From Celoporthe dispersa (lineage: Eukaryota > Ascomycota > Sordariomycetes > Diaporthales > Cryphonectriaceae), in the NCBI GenBank assembly GCA_016584495.1, contig WAID01000004.1, positions 558,001-622,000 of the forward strand: a DNA stretch of 64,000 nt. The letters are read 5' to 3'. Positions 20,295 to 31,566 of this stretch are shown here, one piece after another. Each line of letters starts with the position of its first letter. The first letter of the stretch is position 1. A program made the position numbers and the translations under genes. The notes below the pieces were generated by a model that saw only the letters and a program-made list of their open reading frames with translations, did not search any database and was not told the DNA's origin.

Positions 20295-21905
20295 TCATGA
20301 TCAGTAACTGCTGGGGTCAAGCTCAACGCAAAGGTCCTGCTGTGAGGTTGACTTGAGTAGTCTTGAACTCTGGTATTGTCCTTCTCATCGATAAAGTGCC
20401 TAGATGGTCTTTCCGGCTTCCCTTGCAAAATATTGGGGACTTTGCTTTCAATAATACTTCTTCAGGTGGGTTCTAAGATAGCGGTAAGCAATTTGGATAT
20501 GGTAACTAGAGAAGGAACTTTGTATTCCGATAGTATTGTGCTTTAGCATTGTGCACCACTAGAGCGGATTTCTAAAAGAAGGCTTTTGTCAGCATCGAAA
20601 GAAGTGCCTACCTATTCTATCCTTCAGTATCCGCCTATCCTCTTATGGATGAATATTTAACTGATGAAAGTTCTTAGCCCCACGTACGTAGGAAATGTTT
20701 AGGTGCTCGACGGCGTTTCTGCTTTTGGGATGCCTTTCTGCATCTGGGCGGGGTCTCAAGGACCCGCATTCGGCACATGAGAGGAACCGAACTCACGCAT
20801 GCCAGCACGTGAGACTATCAATGGTTAAGGTCAAGGACTCCTATATGTTACTTGAGGATAAAATGTCTAGTGCAAGTCATTATTCGAAGTCGACGGCCTC
20901 GTAGGGTCACACCAATGCCACATCTTAGGAGAGCAAATGATTATACGCTGTTCGAGACTTTGCAGGTGTTACATGTCAGTAAATCCTTTGTTTTTGTTCT
21001 CATGCTGCCTCCTTGCCGTTTCAATTAGAAGACGGCTGATACTGTAGTGAAAAGTCGCGAAGTTCATACAGCAAATGTTGTCAACATGTTACATGGTGGA
21101 GAAAAAGGAAAGAAAATAATAGATGTTATAGGAACCAAGGGACAGACGCTTGTGCAGACGGTCAGGGGGGAAGGCAGTTGATAGGGACACTACTCTGTCC
21201 TCCAACATTTGCCTGATGAATAGCCCCTAGTGAGACTGGCCTGTTTTCGGCCCAGGCATAAGATCCGCAACTCCACCAGCGCCTTTTGATCTTGTTGCTC
21301 AGCCTTATTCAGTATCCACGATTGTGAAAGATTTTCTAGATATGATGATAGTCAGGAATATCCGCAGTTTCGTTGTTATTTCTACTGTGTTTGCGGTTTC
21401 TTATTTTGCATACCTGCATTGTTGTTGCATATGATCGTGGGAAATGACCCAGCTTCGAAGTGGCTAATTATAGAATACACCAGAATTTGAGTTTTCAGCT
21501 CGATGTAACGGCATGCTTGATGTGATGACAGGAAAACTATCTACTGCGCCCATCTCCATGATAATGAGCATAACTTTGAGACTCCAGCTCCTTGAGCTGC
21601 ATCACTTGGATCACACTTTAACTTCGATGATACAGCCATATCGTTTGTTCTGAAGTATCAAAGTACCCTGTGAATGGTTCTACATGAATCCTCTACCTTG
21701 GATAATCTCCTACGCAATACACTATGCGAGACTATACTCCGGGCACCCTGTCATTACGCATTCAGCTCGAACCCATGTCGAAACTGTCACGCGCTTGTAG
21801 CTCCACTCTGAGTAAGTACTAAAAGTCAATACCAAGAATTCTCTGACTCCTGCGCCTTCTCTCTCCTTGCGAACCTTCCTCCTCATTCTTACACCTCCTA
21901 GAGAC
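20295..21905. other. Intergenic between pheromone and HET genes
   Basis: No gene is supported in 1.6 kb. A 69-codon frame at 20695-20904 begins with a hydrophobic stretch (STAFLLLGCLSA) but has no other coding sign. The last 100 bp is CT-rich and probably the HET gene leader. Confidence 0.4.
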
Positions 21906-23690
21906 ATGCTTCTAAACGACGAGATACGAATTCTAGACATCCTACCGTACGGTAGTGATGGCGCACACGCCCCTGTTCAATGCCAAACCCGCACCGTGGC
22001 TCTCTCCGACAAGCCAGTATACGAGGTTCTGTCCTACCGATGGGGCGACTCCTCATGTAGAAATCCCATCACGGTGGACAACCGACCAACGTTCGTAACT
22101 CTCAATCTTCACGCGGCACTCCTGCGTTTACGACTGGAGGACAAAAAGAGAACCATATGGATCGACCAGCTTTGCATCGCCCAGGATAACCTGGACGAGA
22201 AGGCCGTTCAGGTCCGTCTCATGCGCGAGATATACTCCTACTGCAGCCAGTGTCTCATCTGGCTGGACGAAATCGACCCCGAGATTCCCCTGACCGACGC
22301 GGAATCAACCCTCGCCGTACTCTCCTGGATGGCTGATCAGAACCTTCCCGTCCCGTCCTGTCTTGCTTCTCCCTCTGCTTTCCGCGGTCCTCTCAAAGCG
22401 CTGAAGAGTATCAGCGTTGCCACCCATCCGTGGTGGAACCGCATCTGGACCGTCCAGGAAGTGATCCTGCCGGCCAACAAGCGGATTCTCTGGGGCCCGC
22501 TTCATATACCATGGGATATACTCACTCGCTGTGCCGATGTCTGGACCGGCGTTGACGACAACCCCGCCGAGGCCTTCTGGAACTTGCGTGACAGCTCTCC
22601 GCCTGACATGGTCCAGGACATTGAGCGGGTCATGGGTTGGCTGTTATGCAACGTGATCTGGATCGACGGCGCGCATGGAGAGCGCGAGCTTCCGGTCACC
22701 ACCGCTATGAAGTGGCGCGGGCGCAAGGCCACCGAGGCACAGGATAATGTGTTTGGGCTGCTGGGGCTGCTCCCATCCGGCATGCGATTGCACCACACAG
22801 ACCGATGCGACTACACGACAACCCCGGCACAAGTATACAGCGCCTTCACCTTGGACGTGATCCTAGATGCGGAGGGATTGCTCCCTCTGGTGAATGAGCC
22901 ACGAGCTCCTCCAGGAAAGGGGACCGAGGATGTGCCGCGGTGGGTCTGCGACCTGGAGTGTGAGATACCGAATCAAGTCAATACATTCTATCGATTCTGG
23001 GGGTACGACAGCTACGACGCCTGCGCTGGGAGAGAGCTGGACAAAACGGCCATCGATGATGCGGTGCGCGCTGTTGCCGCGGCACCGGAGTGCTCCATGC
23101 GAACTCTAGGACTGACGGGTGTTTTGGCTGGCACAATCGAGATGATCGGTACGAAGATCCCACACCAGCATGATGCGGCAGCGGACTCTGCCTTGTTTGA
23201 AGAGATTGCCAGGACGATGCGATCTTGGATGAGCATGGCACGCGGGTATCACGAGGGGTTGGTCAACGGTTCGTCAGGGCAGCAGTTTGAAGAGGCCTTC
23301 TATAGGGTAATGGTGAGCGACCGGGTCCGGAACGGAGAACTATGGGTGGAGAGACGGCCCAACGACCAAGACTTGGCCGATATTTCGGATTTCGTGCGGA
23401 CGGGACGCGGGCTCATCAACAATATGCCGTTCTGGGACAAGTACGTGTGCAACCGGACATTCTTTATCACCGACAGCGGGATGATGGGCTTGGGCCATCT
23501 GGAAACCCAGATAGGGGATCAGGTGTGGGTATTTGATGGAGGAAGAATGCCGTACACGATCAGGCAGAAGGAAGGTGTCAGCCAGGACGATTTCGATTTT
23601 GTAGGCTGCTGTTATTCTCATGGCATTATGGACGGAGAGATTTATAAGGGTGGAAAAGCACTCGAGCAGCGCACAATTTGTGTGCACTAA
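21906..23690 (+). CDS. HET-domain (heterokaryon incompatibility) protein
   Basis: A single 594-residue open frame without introns starts at ATG 21906. The HET domain (PF06985 type) occupies about residues 38-190. Motif 1 is YEVLSYRWGD (39-48), the helix LNLHAALLRLR (67-76) follows, and motif 2 is RTIWIDQLCIAQ (82-93) leading into MREIYSYCSQCLIWLDE. Motif 3 is WWNRIWTVQEVIL (176-188). The C-terminal half (RKATEAQDNVFGLLGL at about 277-293, a segment common to HET proteins, then a MGLGHLETQIGDQVWVFDGG-like end) completes the usual architecture. HET proteins trigger growth arrest or cell death after non-self fusion, usually together with a partner such as a NACHT/NLR protein, which is not seen here. 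The absence of frame defects suggests it is functional. Confidence 0.93.
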   Translation: MLLNDEIRILDILPYGSDGAHAPVQCQTRTVALSDKPVYEVLSYRWGDSSCRNPITVDNRPTFVTLNLHAALLRLRLEDKKRTIWIDQLCIAQDNLDEKAVQVRLMREIYSYCSQCLIWLDEIDPEIPLTDAESTLAVLSWMADQNLPVPSCLASPSAFRGPLKALKSISVATHPWWNRIWTVQEVILPANKRILWGPLHIPWDILTRCADVWTGVDDNPAEAFWNLRDSSPPDMVQDIERVMGWLLCNVIWIDGAHGERELPVTTAMKWRGRKATEAQDNVFGLLGLLPSGMRLHHTDRCDYTTTPAQVYSAFTLDVILDAEGLLPLVNEPRAPPGKGTEDVPRWVCDLECEIPNQVNTFYRFWGYDSYDACAGRELDKTAIDDAVRAVAAAPECSMRTLGLTGVLAGTIEMIGTKIPHQHDAAADSALFEEIARTMRSWMSMARGYHEGLVNGSSGQQFEEAFYRVMVSDRVRNGELWVERRPNDQDLADISDFVRTGRGLINNMPFWDKYVCNRTFFITDSGMMGLGHLETQIGDQVWVFDGGRMPYTIRQKEGVSQDDFDFVGCCYSHGIMDGEIYKGGKALEQRTICVH

Positions 23691-25039
23691 AGCGCAATAA
23701 ACCAAGAATTTTCTTCAAAGTATATTACAGAGGAGGATATTGATACGTTAATAATTCAATCTTTATTAGGTCAACACATTTTTCTTTTCCCTTTTAATGT
23801 GTTTGAATCATTTCTCAATTTTTATCTTTACAGCCGGCTTAGTGGAAGCAAATAGTGAAGCCGTAGTAAATGCATACTGTTTAGCTTATAAGCTTCAATG
23901 TAAAGGGGGCCTACAAGCTGTTAAGCATAGGTCCTTGGGCGGGAAGAGTGGAGGGGGGGTGTAGGGGTTGGGCGGCCCTTTTAGATATACTTTCTCCCCC
24001 CAGTCTGGGAAGTCAAGAAGTTCCTCATCAGTGGCAAACCACCAGCTCGAGTCGTCGATCTGTCGGGCGATGAAGCCACCCACTGGAGCTTCGTCATCTC
24101 GGACAGACCTGTAAGGAACCTGCGAGGAATTCAGATCAGCTCAAGGCGGAGAGTGTGGAGAGTGCTCGGCGGCAATGGGGTCGTTTGCTGCAGGATTTAC
24201 TCGGTGGCGCCTCGCCCGATCCTTCTGCCAGCTGGTTCTGTCTGACCAAGCCCCCCTGACAGCAGCGCCTCGAGGACCACGTAGCGTTTCCCCATAAATA
24301 CTTATCTTGAGCTGCGAATATTTGCATGCGTACCCGGATTTGACGCGAAAATTACATCCTTCTGTGCCTCAAAGGATCTCGAAACACAGCCACGACTTCT
24401 TGTGATGAACATATCCTGACCATTCATAGAACGCCCTAGCATTGTCTTATCATATATCTCTTTCCCCCCTCCCATCGCCTTGTGTCAACTATTATGGTTC
24501 ATCTGCGGGAACAGAGCGATGTGACATGATAGCTGGGACTACTGACTTGTTGGGGAAGTACTTAAGTGTGGAATTAATATCCACACTAACACACCCCACG
24601 TGCGTGCAGTAATAGGTCCCGTGCATCTCTGCATGTTTCAACCCATTGCGACATACTTGGAAAAAGAGGAGATGCCTGTCAAACCTCGTCAGGACATGCC
24701 TCGTTAGACCCTGAACCGAAACTGCTCAATAGCCGAGCACGGTGACCCGACATCACGTTCACTGGTGTGGTTGTTTCACTGCAGGCGTCTGTCCGTCTGC
24801 TGGCCATCATTGCATCGCGTCACTGGTATCCAGCAAGCAAGCTGTCAACCTCGCAAGTCCCATCAGGTCGACTGGCTTGACAGCCACGCAACGAGCATCT
24901 ACAACCATGGTGTGTGGTCCTGAGACCCAAACGAGGTGTTCCAAGCCGTGCTGACACTCATAAAACCAGCGTGTGGTACAGGCCGCGGGGTTCTGGGCCT
25001 CGCTCTACCAAGGCAGGTTTCAACCCGCACCGCCAAGTC
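23691..25039. other. Intergenic between HET and phospholipase genes
   Basis: No firm gene. On the minus strand at 23895-24110 an open stretch (GGFIARQIDDSSWWFATDEELLDFPDWGEKVYLKG) looks protein-like but lacks an ATG in frame and recognisable homology. It may be an exon relic. Confidence 0.35.
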
Positions 25040-26227
25040 ATGGTCTCTGCTGTTAACTCTATTCTAGGCCTTCTTTCCCTCTTCACCACCCCGGATTCTG
25101 CAGCACCCACTCCATACACCCAGAACAACCTGACCTGGACCCCCGACAAACTACGCATGAACCAGATCCAAGTCATCGGCACCCACAATAGCTACCACCG
25201 CGAGATCTCCCTCGCCGAGCAGACCTGGCACGGCCGCCTCCTCGGCGGACCCGAGAACTACTACTACTCGCACGCGTCTCTGGACGTCCAGGCAGAGCAC
25301 CAAGGCGTCCGTAGCTTCGAGCTCGACATCTGGGCGGACCCGGACGGCGGCAACTATGCGCACCCTGTGATCCGCCGGCTATCGGGCGTGGCGTACCCGC
25401 CAGAGGAAGAAATGAAGCGGCCCGGCTCCAAGGTCATGCATGTCGCGGACAAGGACGTAGGGACGACGTGTCACAGCCTCGTGGGGTGTCTGGAGGGGCT
25501 CAGGTCGTGGTCGAGGGCGCACCCGGACCACGTGCCCATCTCGGTCATGCTCGAGTTCAAGACGGTGAACTCCCACCTGGGCTACCTGGGCGGCGCGAGG
25601 TCCTTCTCCTGGAACGACACCGCCCTCCTCGCCGACCTGGACGCGGAGCTGCTGTCTGTATTCTCCAGAGAGGAGCTCATCATGCCGGACGACCTGCGCC
25701 GCGAGGGCCTGACGCTGGAGGAGTCCGTCCTTGCGTACGGGTGGCCTGATCTGGACTCGGCAAGGGGCAGGGTCTTCTTTCTCATGGACGACGGGCCCAA
25801 GACGCTCGGCCTAGTGCGCAACGCGTCAGTCGAGGGGCGGCCTAGTCTCGAAGGCAGGGTGGTGTTCACGCAGTCTGCACCGGGCCAGACGGACTGTGCG
25901 TTCCGGAAGCTTAATGACGCGAGGAAGGAGGAGGTCGTCGCCGCGATCAGGGAGGATGTGGCGAGGGGGTACTGGGTGCGGACCAGGGCGGACATCCCGA
26001 TCGAGACGGTGGTGGGCAAGAATGTGACTGGCATGCGGGACGCGGCGCTGCGGAGCGGGGCCCAGGTTGTGTCTACGGACTGGCCTGCGTGGGGGATGAG
26101 CGCGAGGTATGATGTGGACTATGTCGTGGCGCTCGAGGGAGGAAGGACGGCCAGGTGTAATCCTGTGAATGCGCCCGAGTCTTGTGCGGAGCTGGCGACT
26201 TTGGAAGTTATGGGTCAGGAGTTGTAA
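25040..26227 (+). CDS. Secreted Ca2+-dependent PI-PLC-like phospholipase
   Basis: A 395-residue open frame starts at ATG 25040. Upstream codons to 24914 are open but have no ATG. Residues 1-22 form a signal peptide (VNSILGLLSLFTT...SAAP). The TIM-barrel entry QVIGTHNSYH (44-53) carries the first catalytic His. ELDIWADPDGG (94-104) supplies acidic metal ligands. GTTCHSLVGCLE and VPISVMLEFKT follow, the arrangement of the PI-PLC-C1 family (PF16670). The end contains VVSTDWPAWGMSARYDVDY. The substrate is presumably phosphoinositide or glycerophospho-inositol at the cell surface or outside the cell. It is intronless and carries no frame defects. The CDS is GC-rich with strong G/C wobble bias, suggesting good expression. 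Confidence 0.85.
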   Translation: MVSAVNSILGLLSLFTTPDSAAPTPYTQNNLTWTPDKLRMNQIQVIGTHNSYHREISLAEQTWHGRLLGGPENYYYSHASLDVQAEHQGVRSFELDIWADPDGGNYAHPVIRRLSGVAYPPEEEMKRPGSKVMHVADKDVGTTCHSLVGCLEGLRSWSRAHPDHVPISVMLEFKTVNSHLGYLGGARSFSWNDTALLADLDAELLSVFSREELIMPDDLRREGLTLEESVLAYGWPDLDSARGRVFFLMDDGPKTLGLVRNASVEGRPSLEGRVVFTQSAPGQTDCAFRKLNDARKEEVVAAIREDVARGYWVRTRADIPIETVVGKNVTGMRDAALRSGAQVVSTDWPAWGMSARYDVDYVVALEGGRTARCNPVNAPESCAELATLEVMGQEL

Positions 26228-27205
26228 CGATGAAGAATGAAAAGAGGAATGGGATTGCATGTGCGTAAGTAGTGATTTTTTAGTCAGCAAGAGGAAGCAG
26301 GCTGACTGTAGAGAAGCTTACATATGAGTCCTGACAGCGAGTATTGAGAAGCATGTCAACCGCTGGTGTTTATATCTTGGTTCTTTCGCAAAGCGTGCTT
26401 CTATTTCCCCCCTTTCCTATTGCGCTTCATTGCTGGCTTTCCTTCTTTTCAGCACAGAGGAAATCTACGGGTTGACGATGCGTGATAGTGGTCGCTTCAG
26501 TAAGCCTAGAGCCGTCATAAAACCGAGGCTCGCAAGGCCGAGGAGCTTCAAGCGGTTCACGACGCGATCGATGTAGAATGGTTTGCACGGCGGGATGATG
26601 TTGACAAGGCCAGACAAATAAGAAGATCCCCTCGATGGATATCAGACCACTTCAGCTGCTCAACTAGAGCCTATCTTTAGGTAGGCCAAACATAAACAAA
26701 AAGAAAACAATAAATAAAAGAAACCACATGTCTCGTCTGCCACCGAACCTCCCCATCCTCCTTCCAAGACGTTTACGTCCATCCACTTGAGTCTCGACAT
26801 AGCAAACAAGGTACACACACAGGAAAGAGAAAACCGACCCTCGGCCCAAAGAAAAGAATCGCAACAAAGAAAAGAAGGGGAAAGAAAAAAAATCCGCTTG
26901 ACACGGCGCAATGCAGCTCGGGTTGGTATGCATACGTAGCCTCCCTCCCTTCTCGTCCTCTCTCCCGCTAGTCCGCTTGTCTGCCTGCTGCTTTCCAAAA
27001 GGTGACCACCGCAGTCCAACGCCGTGCAATGCAATAACAGCAACAAAAAAAAATATAAAAAAGAATAAGGGTGATTAAGAAGACCATACAGGGTTGACAA
27101 TATGGGGAACCTTTTCAGAGACCAGCCCGGGCCGAGTTATGTTTCTCTCTCTCTCTCTTTCTGTCTTCGTCTTCATCTCCTTCTCCTCGTCTTCCAAAAT
27201 TTGTC
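26228..27205. other. Intergenic, converging 3' regions
   Basis: This lies between the phospholipase (plus) and a minus-strand gene. Open frames of 121-146 codons on the minus strand (26660-27100) are low-complexity and have no homology that I recognise. A CT-rich microsatellite lies near 27142-27182. Confidence 0.45.
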
Positions 27206-28377
27206 TTAACCCTCCGTGAGAACCTCAAAGATCCCACTGACGCTGGGCGCTTCCCTCTCCACCCGCCCAAACACAAACCGACTCCGGGGCGTAAGCGGCT
27301 CCTTGAGCATCTCCTCCAGCGACGACGTCGGCTCGACAGGCCTCGCCGCCACCTGCTGCTGCGCCTGCGGTGCCGGTGGCGGCGAAGGGATCTCGCCCTT
27401 GAGGTACGCAGAGAGCTTCTGTGCCAGGTCGTCAGGCGCCGGCACGTTGACGGGCGAGAGGAAGGTGGGCCTGCTGATGCGGCGGAACGCGCGGGGGCGG
27501 AAGAAAGAGCTGGTTGCGGCGGCGTCGGCGCCGATGGAGGTGTTGGGGCGGGGCAGGTCGCGGAGGGCGTCGAGGGACTCGGGTTGGCGGTGCAGGGAGG
27601 CGAGGGGGGTCGTGTTTATCCTGCTGAAGTCGCGCGGTTGCGAGGACGGGGCGAGGGCGGCCTGGCGGGGGCTGACGGGGCGGTCTTGTCGCTGTCCTGC
27701 CTCCTTGTTGTTCTCTTGTTGTATCTCTACTGCAGCATGGTTCAGGCCGAAGCTGAACGAGGCGAACCCGGAGGGCGCAGGGCGCGTCGTCTCTTCCTCC
27801 TCGTCATACCGGCTCTCGTCGTCGTCGTCGTCATCGGCCTCGGTGCTCCGTGGTGGGCTGACAGGGCTGTCCAGCGTCATGACAGGGTGAACATCCACCC
27901 TGGCCACCTCTGTCTTTAGCATTGGCGCCGTGACGCTCCTCCTGGGGCTACTATACGCCAGGGCATCCCCGGGTGGGCTCAGGGGCGGGCTACCGGGCGG
28001 GCTGGCCGTCAAGGGCGGGCTGATAGGTTCCGTCTGGTGTCGCGTAACGCTGGCATAGGGTGTCGACACGATGCGCATGCTCCCGCGCCACTGGGAGCCG
28101 CTGACGGGCCTGGGCTTCTGTCGCGGCCAGTCGAGGGGCTCGTGAGGCTGGTCGAGGAAGGACGGCGTCGGGCGGAGGGTCTTTGTGGCGAGCTGCTGGC
28201 GGCGCTTCTGTTCCTCCTCGAAGAGCTCGACGCCCTTGGCTACCTGGATGTTGTCGCCCGTGCTGTTGATCTCGTGGAGGAGGTCCTGGAGCTGGTCTCC
28301 TCGAGGTCCTCGACGAGCTGGAAGATGTGCTCTACCGAGGACCGGGACCGAAGCCGTGTTGTTGCTGCTGGAGGCAT
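27206..28377 (-). CDS. Disordered fungal protein with N-terminal coiled coil, one frameshift
   Basis: From ATG 28377 the frame reads SVEHIFQLVEDLEE, then must lose register near 28290-28295 to continue DQLQDLLHEINSTGDNIQVAKGVELFEEEQKRRQQL. From there it is open to TGA/TAA at 27206. Adding one base gives exactly 391 codons (390 residues). The rest is proline/serine-rich with an acidic run (DDDDDDESRYDEEEE) and conserved-looking short motifs near the end (FRRISRPTFLSPVN, LAQKLSAYLKGE, SRFVFGRVE, VSGIFEVLTEG). It has no enzymatic domain. Short motifs separated by disorder suggest a scaffold or cell-cycle protein. I do not recognise a named family. Confidence 0.6.
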
Positions 28378-30338
28378 CTTGGGTGTTGTTTTCTGTTCTT
28401 TTTCTTTTTTTCTATTTCTCTGTTCTTCTCTTCTTCCTTGGGGGGGTGGTCAAGGCTTTCGGTGTGTCTTGTCCGACTGTCTCGTTCGTCACGGGTTCGT
28501 TCGTGTCGGAACTTCCTCTCTCTTTCTTCGCTTGTATTGTATGGATATAGGGAAAAATTTAGGGGTAAGAAACAAGGTTCAGGAGCGTGAGAATTTTTCT
28601 TTCTTTTCTCTCTTCGTGTCCAGACGCAGATGGAGGGAAAGGGGAAGGGTTTCTTCGAGTGAGTGTGGGTCAGTTGGAAGGGAAAAACTGGTTGAAAAGA
28701 AAGGAAAGTCACTATAACAGAGGAGATGCTTTCAGGGCGCTGGAATCAAATGAGTGTACATTCCAGTCGATAACACTGAAGCGGGTTGTTGCTATGGTGG
28801 TTGGCGGGTTGGTGGTGATAATGTTTGAAGGGGGTTTGCCTTTCTCAAACTTGTCTGGGGGGGGGGGGTGTTGGGCTAAAGTCAGGAGAAGAGAGAAGGA
28901 GCGAAGGAGAGCGAGAGAGAGATGCGCAGTGCAGGCAGGAGCGATGCATCCAAGCTCATTACTGCTGCCCACAATAAATTATGTCAGGGGGCAGCCGTGT
29001 CTCGTTTAATTTCCCATCCCATCCATCTCGTGCCTCTTTTCCTCTCTCTCTTGTTTGTGTTCTGGTCTTGGTCAAAGCTTCTTCTGGGGAATCGCAATTT
29101 CGCCAGGCCACGGCCCAAAAACACAGTTTCAGCTTTATCAAGAACCAGCGACAGGGGTGCTGTCCTGCTAGGCCATAACGCGAGATTTCAGAACCAGGGT
29201 CCCCTCTGTAGATCATGATGGAGGATCCGCTTTTGGTGGACCCGGTACGTGCCAGCCTGGTGCGTTGCTCTTGCAGCTCTAGCAGCTCTTTGCTTGTTCT
29301 TTTTTTTTCTTCTTTTTTTTACCCCAGAGTGGGCGAGGTTGGGTCGTGAACTGGCATCTTCACTGGCGATTTACCACCACGGTAATCGTTTCCAAGGTCT
29401 CGGGCTGGCTGTTGGTAGATTCATACGCCTACAAGCAGCGAGGAATGTACAGCATGACGAGCAGCAGTGCAGACGTGAGATCCCCAGCCGAATGGAATGG
29501 ACACACACCTCAGACATCTCGCTTACAAGGAGACCTCCTCGCCTCAGCACCCTCCCCGTTCCGAATGATTCAGGGGCTGGCTGGCTATAAATTCCCCGGG
29601 CGCCGGCTTGCTTGCTAACCAGTCGCTGTTTCGGATCAGCGCCAGCAGCAACGATAAGCACTTTATTGAAAAGAAAAATAAGAAGAAGAGAAGGGCTGAC
29701 GGCCATCTGTTTCTTGGTCTCGACAGTGAGACATGAGGAGGACATCCGACAAGTTCATCACATGGCGTCAGATTGACAGGCACCCGACAGTCTGGTTCGC
29801 TAACACCAGCCATTGTCTTGCCTGCACGTCCCATATACAAATGCTGTAAGACTATGCACGGCATATATTGAAGAGAAACGACACTACGTACGCCGAGGGG
29901 GGGTTCACATCGCGTCTACACATGGACAGGCGGATGGCGTTGAGGCGTCGGTGCGGGCGGGTGTGCGGGCCCCGTGCCTTACAGCTCACTGGAATTACGG
30001 TACGTGGGTACTTCTTAGTACCTACAGTAAGCCCGCCCTGTGCATATTGTCTCCCTCTATTCGGGGGGCCGAGGCTGGAGGGTCTGTCTGGTCATGATGA
30101 CCTGACATGTCGACTTCACTTACGAGGCGAGTAAGGACATCTCATGGCCATGACCGGCCACTCTTGATCATCAAGCAAGATCCAATATGCTTTGTTTGAT
30201 TTTTCTGTATTATTTTCGTAATTCCATTTCTAAAAAGTCGAGTCGGTTCTAAGCCAGGCCCACCCATGTTTCGCTATAGATACCTGAGGAACCATCGCCC
30301 CCCCTCCCGGCTGGCTAGCTGTACTGACCTGCTCCATT
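28378..30338. other. Intergenic, 5' flank of the minus-strand gene
   Basis: The first 600 bp (T-, G- and A-rich runs near 28395-28445, 28590-28610 and 28857-28868) is probably leader and promoter. The remainder to 30338 has no supported gene. The many overlapping open frames are GC-driven. A poly-T/CT tract lies near 29300-29325. Confidence 0.4.
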
Positions 30339-31566
30339 TCAGTTGGCAAAGTACAGCAGCCGTCCCTCCTTGCGAGCCTCCGACTCGGTATAGCTGACCT
30401 CGCTCACCGTTGTGCCCTGTGCATCTTTGAGCACAATCCTGCCGCCCGAGTTCGACAGCGGCGCCTCGGGCACCTCGAACCCCTTCTTGCTGTGCGCGGC
30501 CAGTTCCGCGCCATTCCCAAGCTTATGTGCCTCGCCGTTCTTGTTCTCGATCGTCCAGCCCTCCAGGCTCTGCGTCTTGTTGCTCTTGTTCTGTAGGTAC
30601 ACCGTCTCCCTCTTGCCCGCGGGCGCGTCCCGATCCGGCCCGCGTGGGTTCACGATGGCGGCCTCGATACCCACCATGCCCTTGGTGGGGTGAGACGACC
30701 TGGCCTCGGAGGTGGACGTGGAGCTTGCCGAGCCGCCGCCCAGCGCCTGTGCGAACGTCTCGCCCTCAGGATCGCCCTTGTCGTCCGTCTTGAGGGTCTG
30801 GGTCGCGAACGCCAGGAAGATGCCCTGCCACGTGCCGTTGGCGTGCTGGATGACAATGCCGCCGTCCTGGTATGTGCCGTTCTCGTCCTCGAAGCTGCCG
30901 GCGTTGCCCTGATTCATGTGGATGTCGTGGATGCCCTGGCTGCCGTCGCTGTCCTTGTAGTGGCTGCCCCAGAGGTACATGGTCGCCTTCTCCTGGACGG
31001 CCTGGGTCATGATGGGGTCGAGGTACGACAGGATGTCGCCCTTCTCGGTGGGGTCCTTGGGATCGTGCGAGACCAGCGTGCCGGCACTAGGGTCGAGGAA
31101 CCCCTCGCGCAGGAAGTCCAGTGCGAGCGAGCTGCTGCCCTGCTGCGTGCTGAAGGCCTGGCTGAGCTGAGAGAGGTCGGTCCTGGACGGCTGCTTGGCG
31201 TCGAAGTTGGAGACAAACCAGTACACGAGGCGCTTGTCTTTGTCCGAGGACATGATGTTGACGTCGGCCTCGTACGTGCCTTTGTTGGCGTCGGTGAACT
31301 CGAGATGGCCATGATCCGTGTCGGCTAGGGAAAAAAAGATGTGATGTCAGCAACAGCAGTGAGCAGCAGCAGCAGCAGGAGGAGGAGGAAGAGGAGGAGG
31401 AGGAGGAGGAGGAGGAGGATGGCAGATGGGTAGCGGGAAGAAAAAGGAAAGAGAGGAGAGACGGCAGCAGCGTTCTAGAGGGAGAGAGCCTGTGTATTGG
31501 CCACGTACCTGTGCCGTTCCAGCTGGTGGGCGTGCACTTCCACAGTCCATAGTCAGAGATACCCAT
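30339..31566 (-). CDS. DUF2278 (YukJ-type) protein with lamin-tail-like C-terminus
   Basis: Exon 1 is 31566-31509 and exon 2 is 31324-30339. The intron is 31325-31508 (GTACGT...CCTAG), 184 bp, containing a (GAG)n/(CTC)n tract. The phases close, giving 347 residues. It begins MGISDYGLWKCTPTSW and continues DTDHGHLEF, EADVNIMSSDKDKRLVYWFV, GSHYKDSDGSQGIHDIHMNQGN and GGIVIQHANGTWQGIFLAFATQ, all typical of DUF2278. After a Ser/Thr linker, residues from about 240 (VYLQNKSNKTQSLEGWTIEN...GRIVLKDAQGTTVSEVSYT) resemble a lamin-tail beta-sandwich. The biochemical role of DUF2278 is unknown. A cytosolic location is likely since there is no signal peptide. Confidence 0.88.
31379..31422. repeat. (GGA)n microsatellite inside the DUF2278 intron
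   Basis: This is a trinucleotide tract of GGA on the plus strand, preceded by (CAG)n at about 31361-31377. It makes the intron longer than the 57-150 bp seen elsewhere in the window. Confidence 0.8.

Noticed and set aside
20695..20904. 69-codon frame with a hydrophobic start, possible small secreted protein
   Set aside because: Only two cysteines at the N-terminal hydrophobic stretch, no cleavage-and-cysteine pattern of an effector, and no splice or promoter support.
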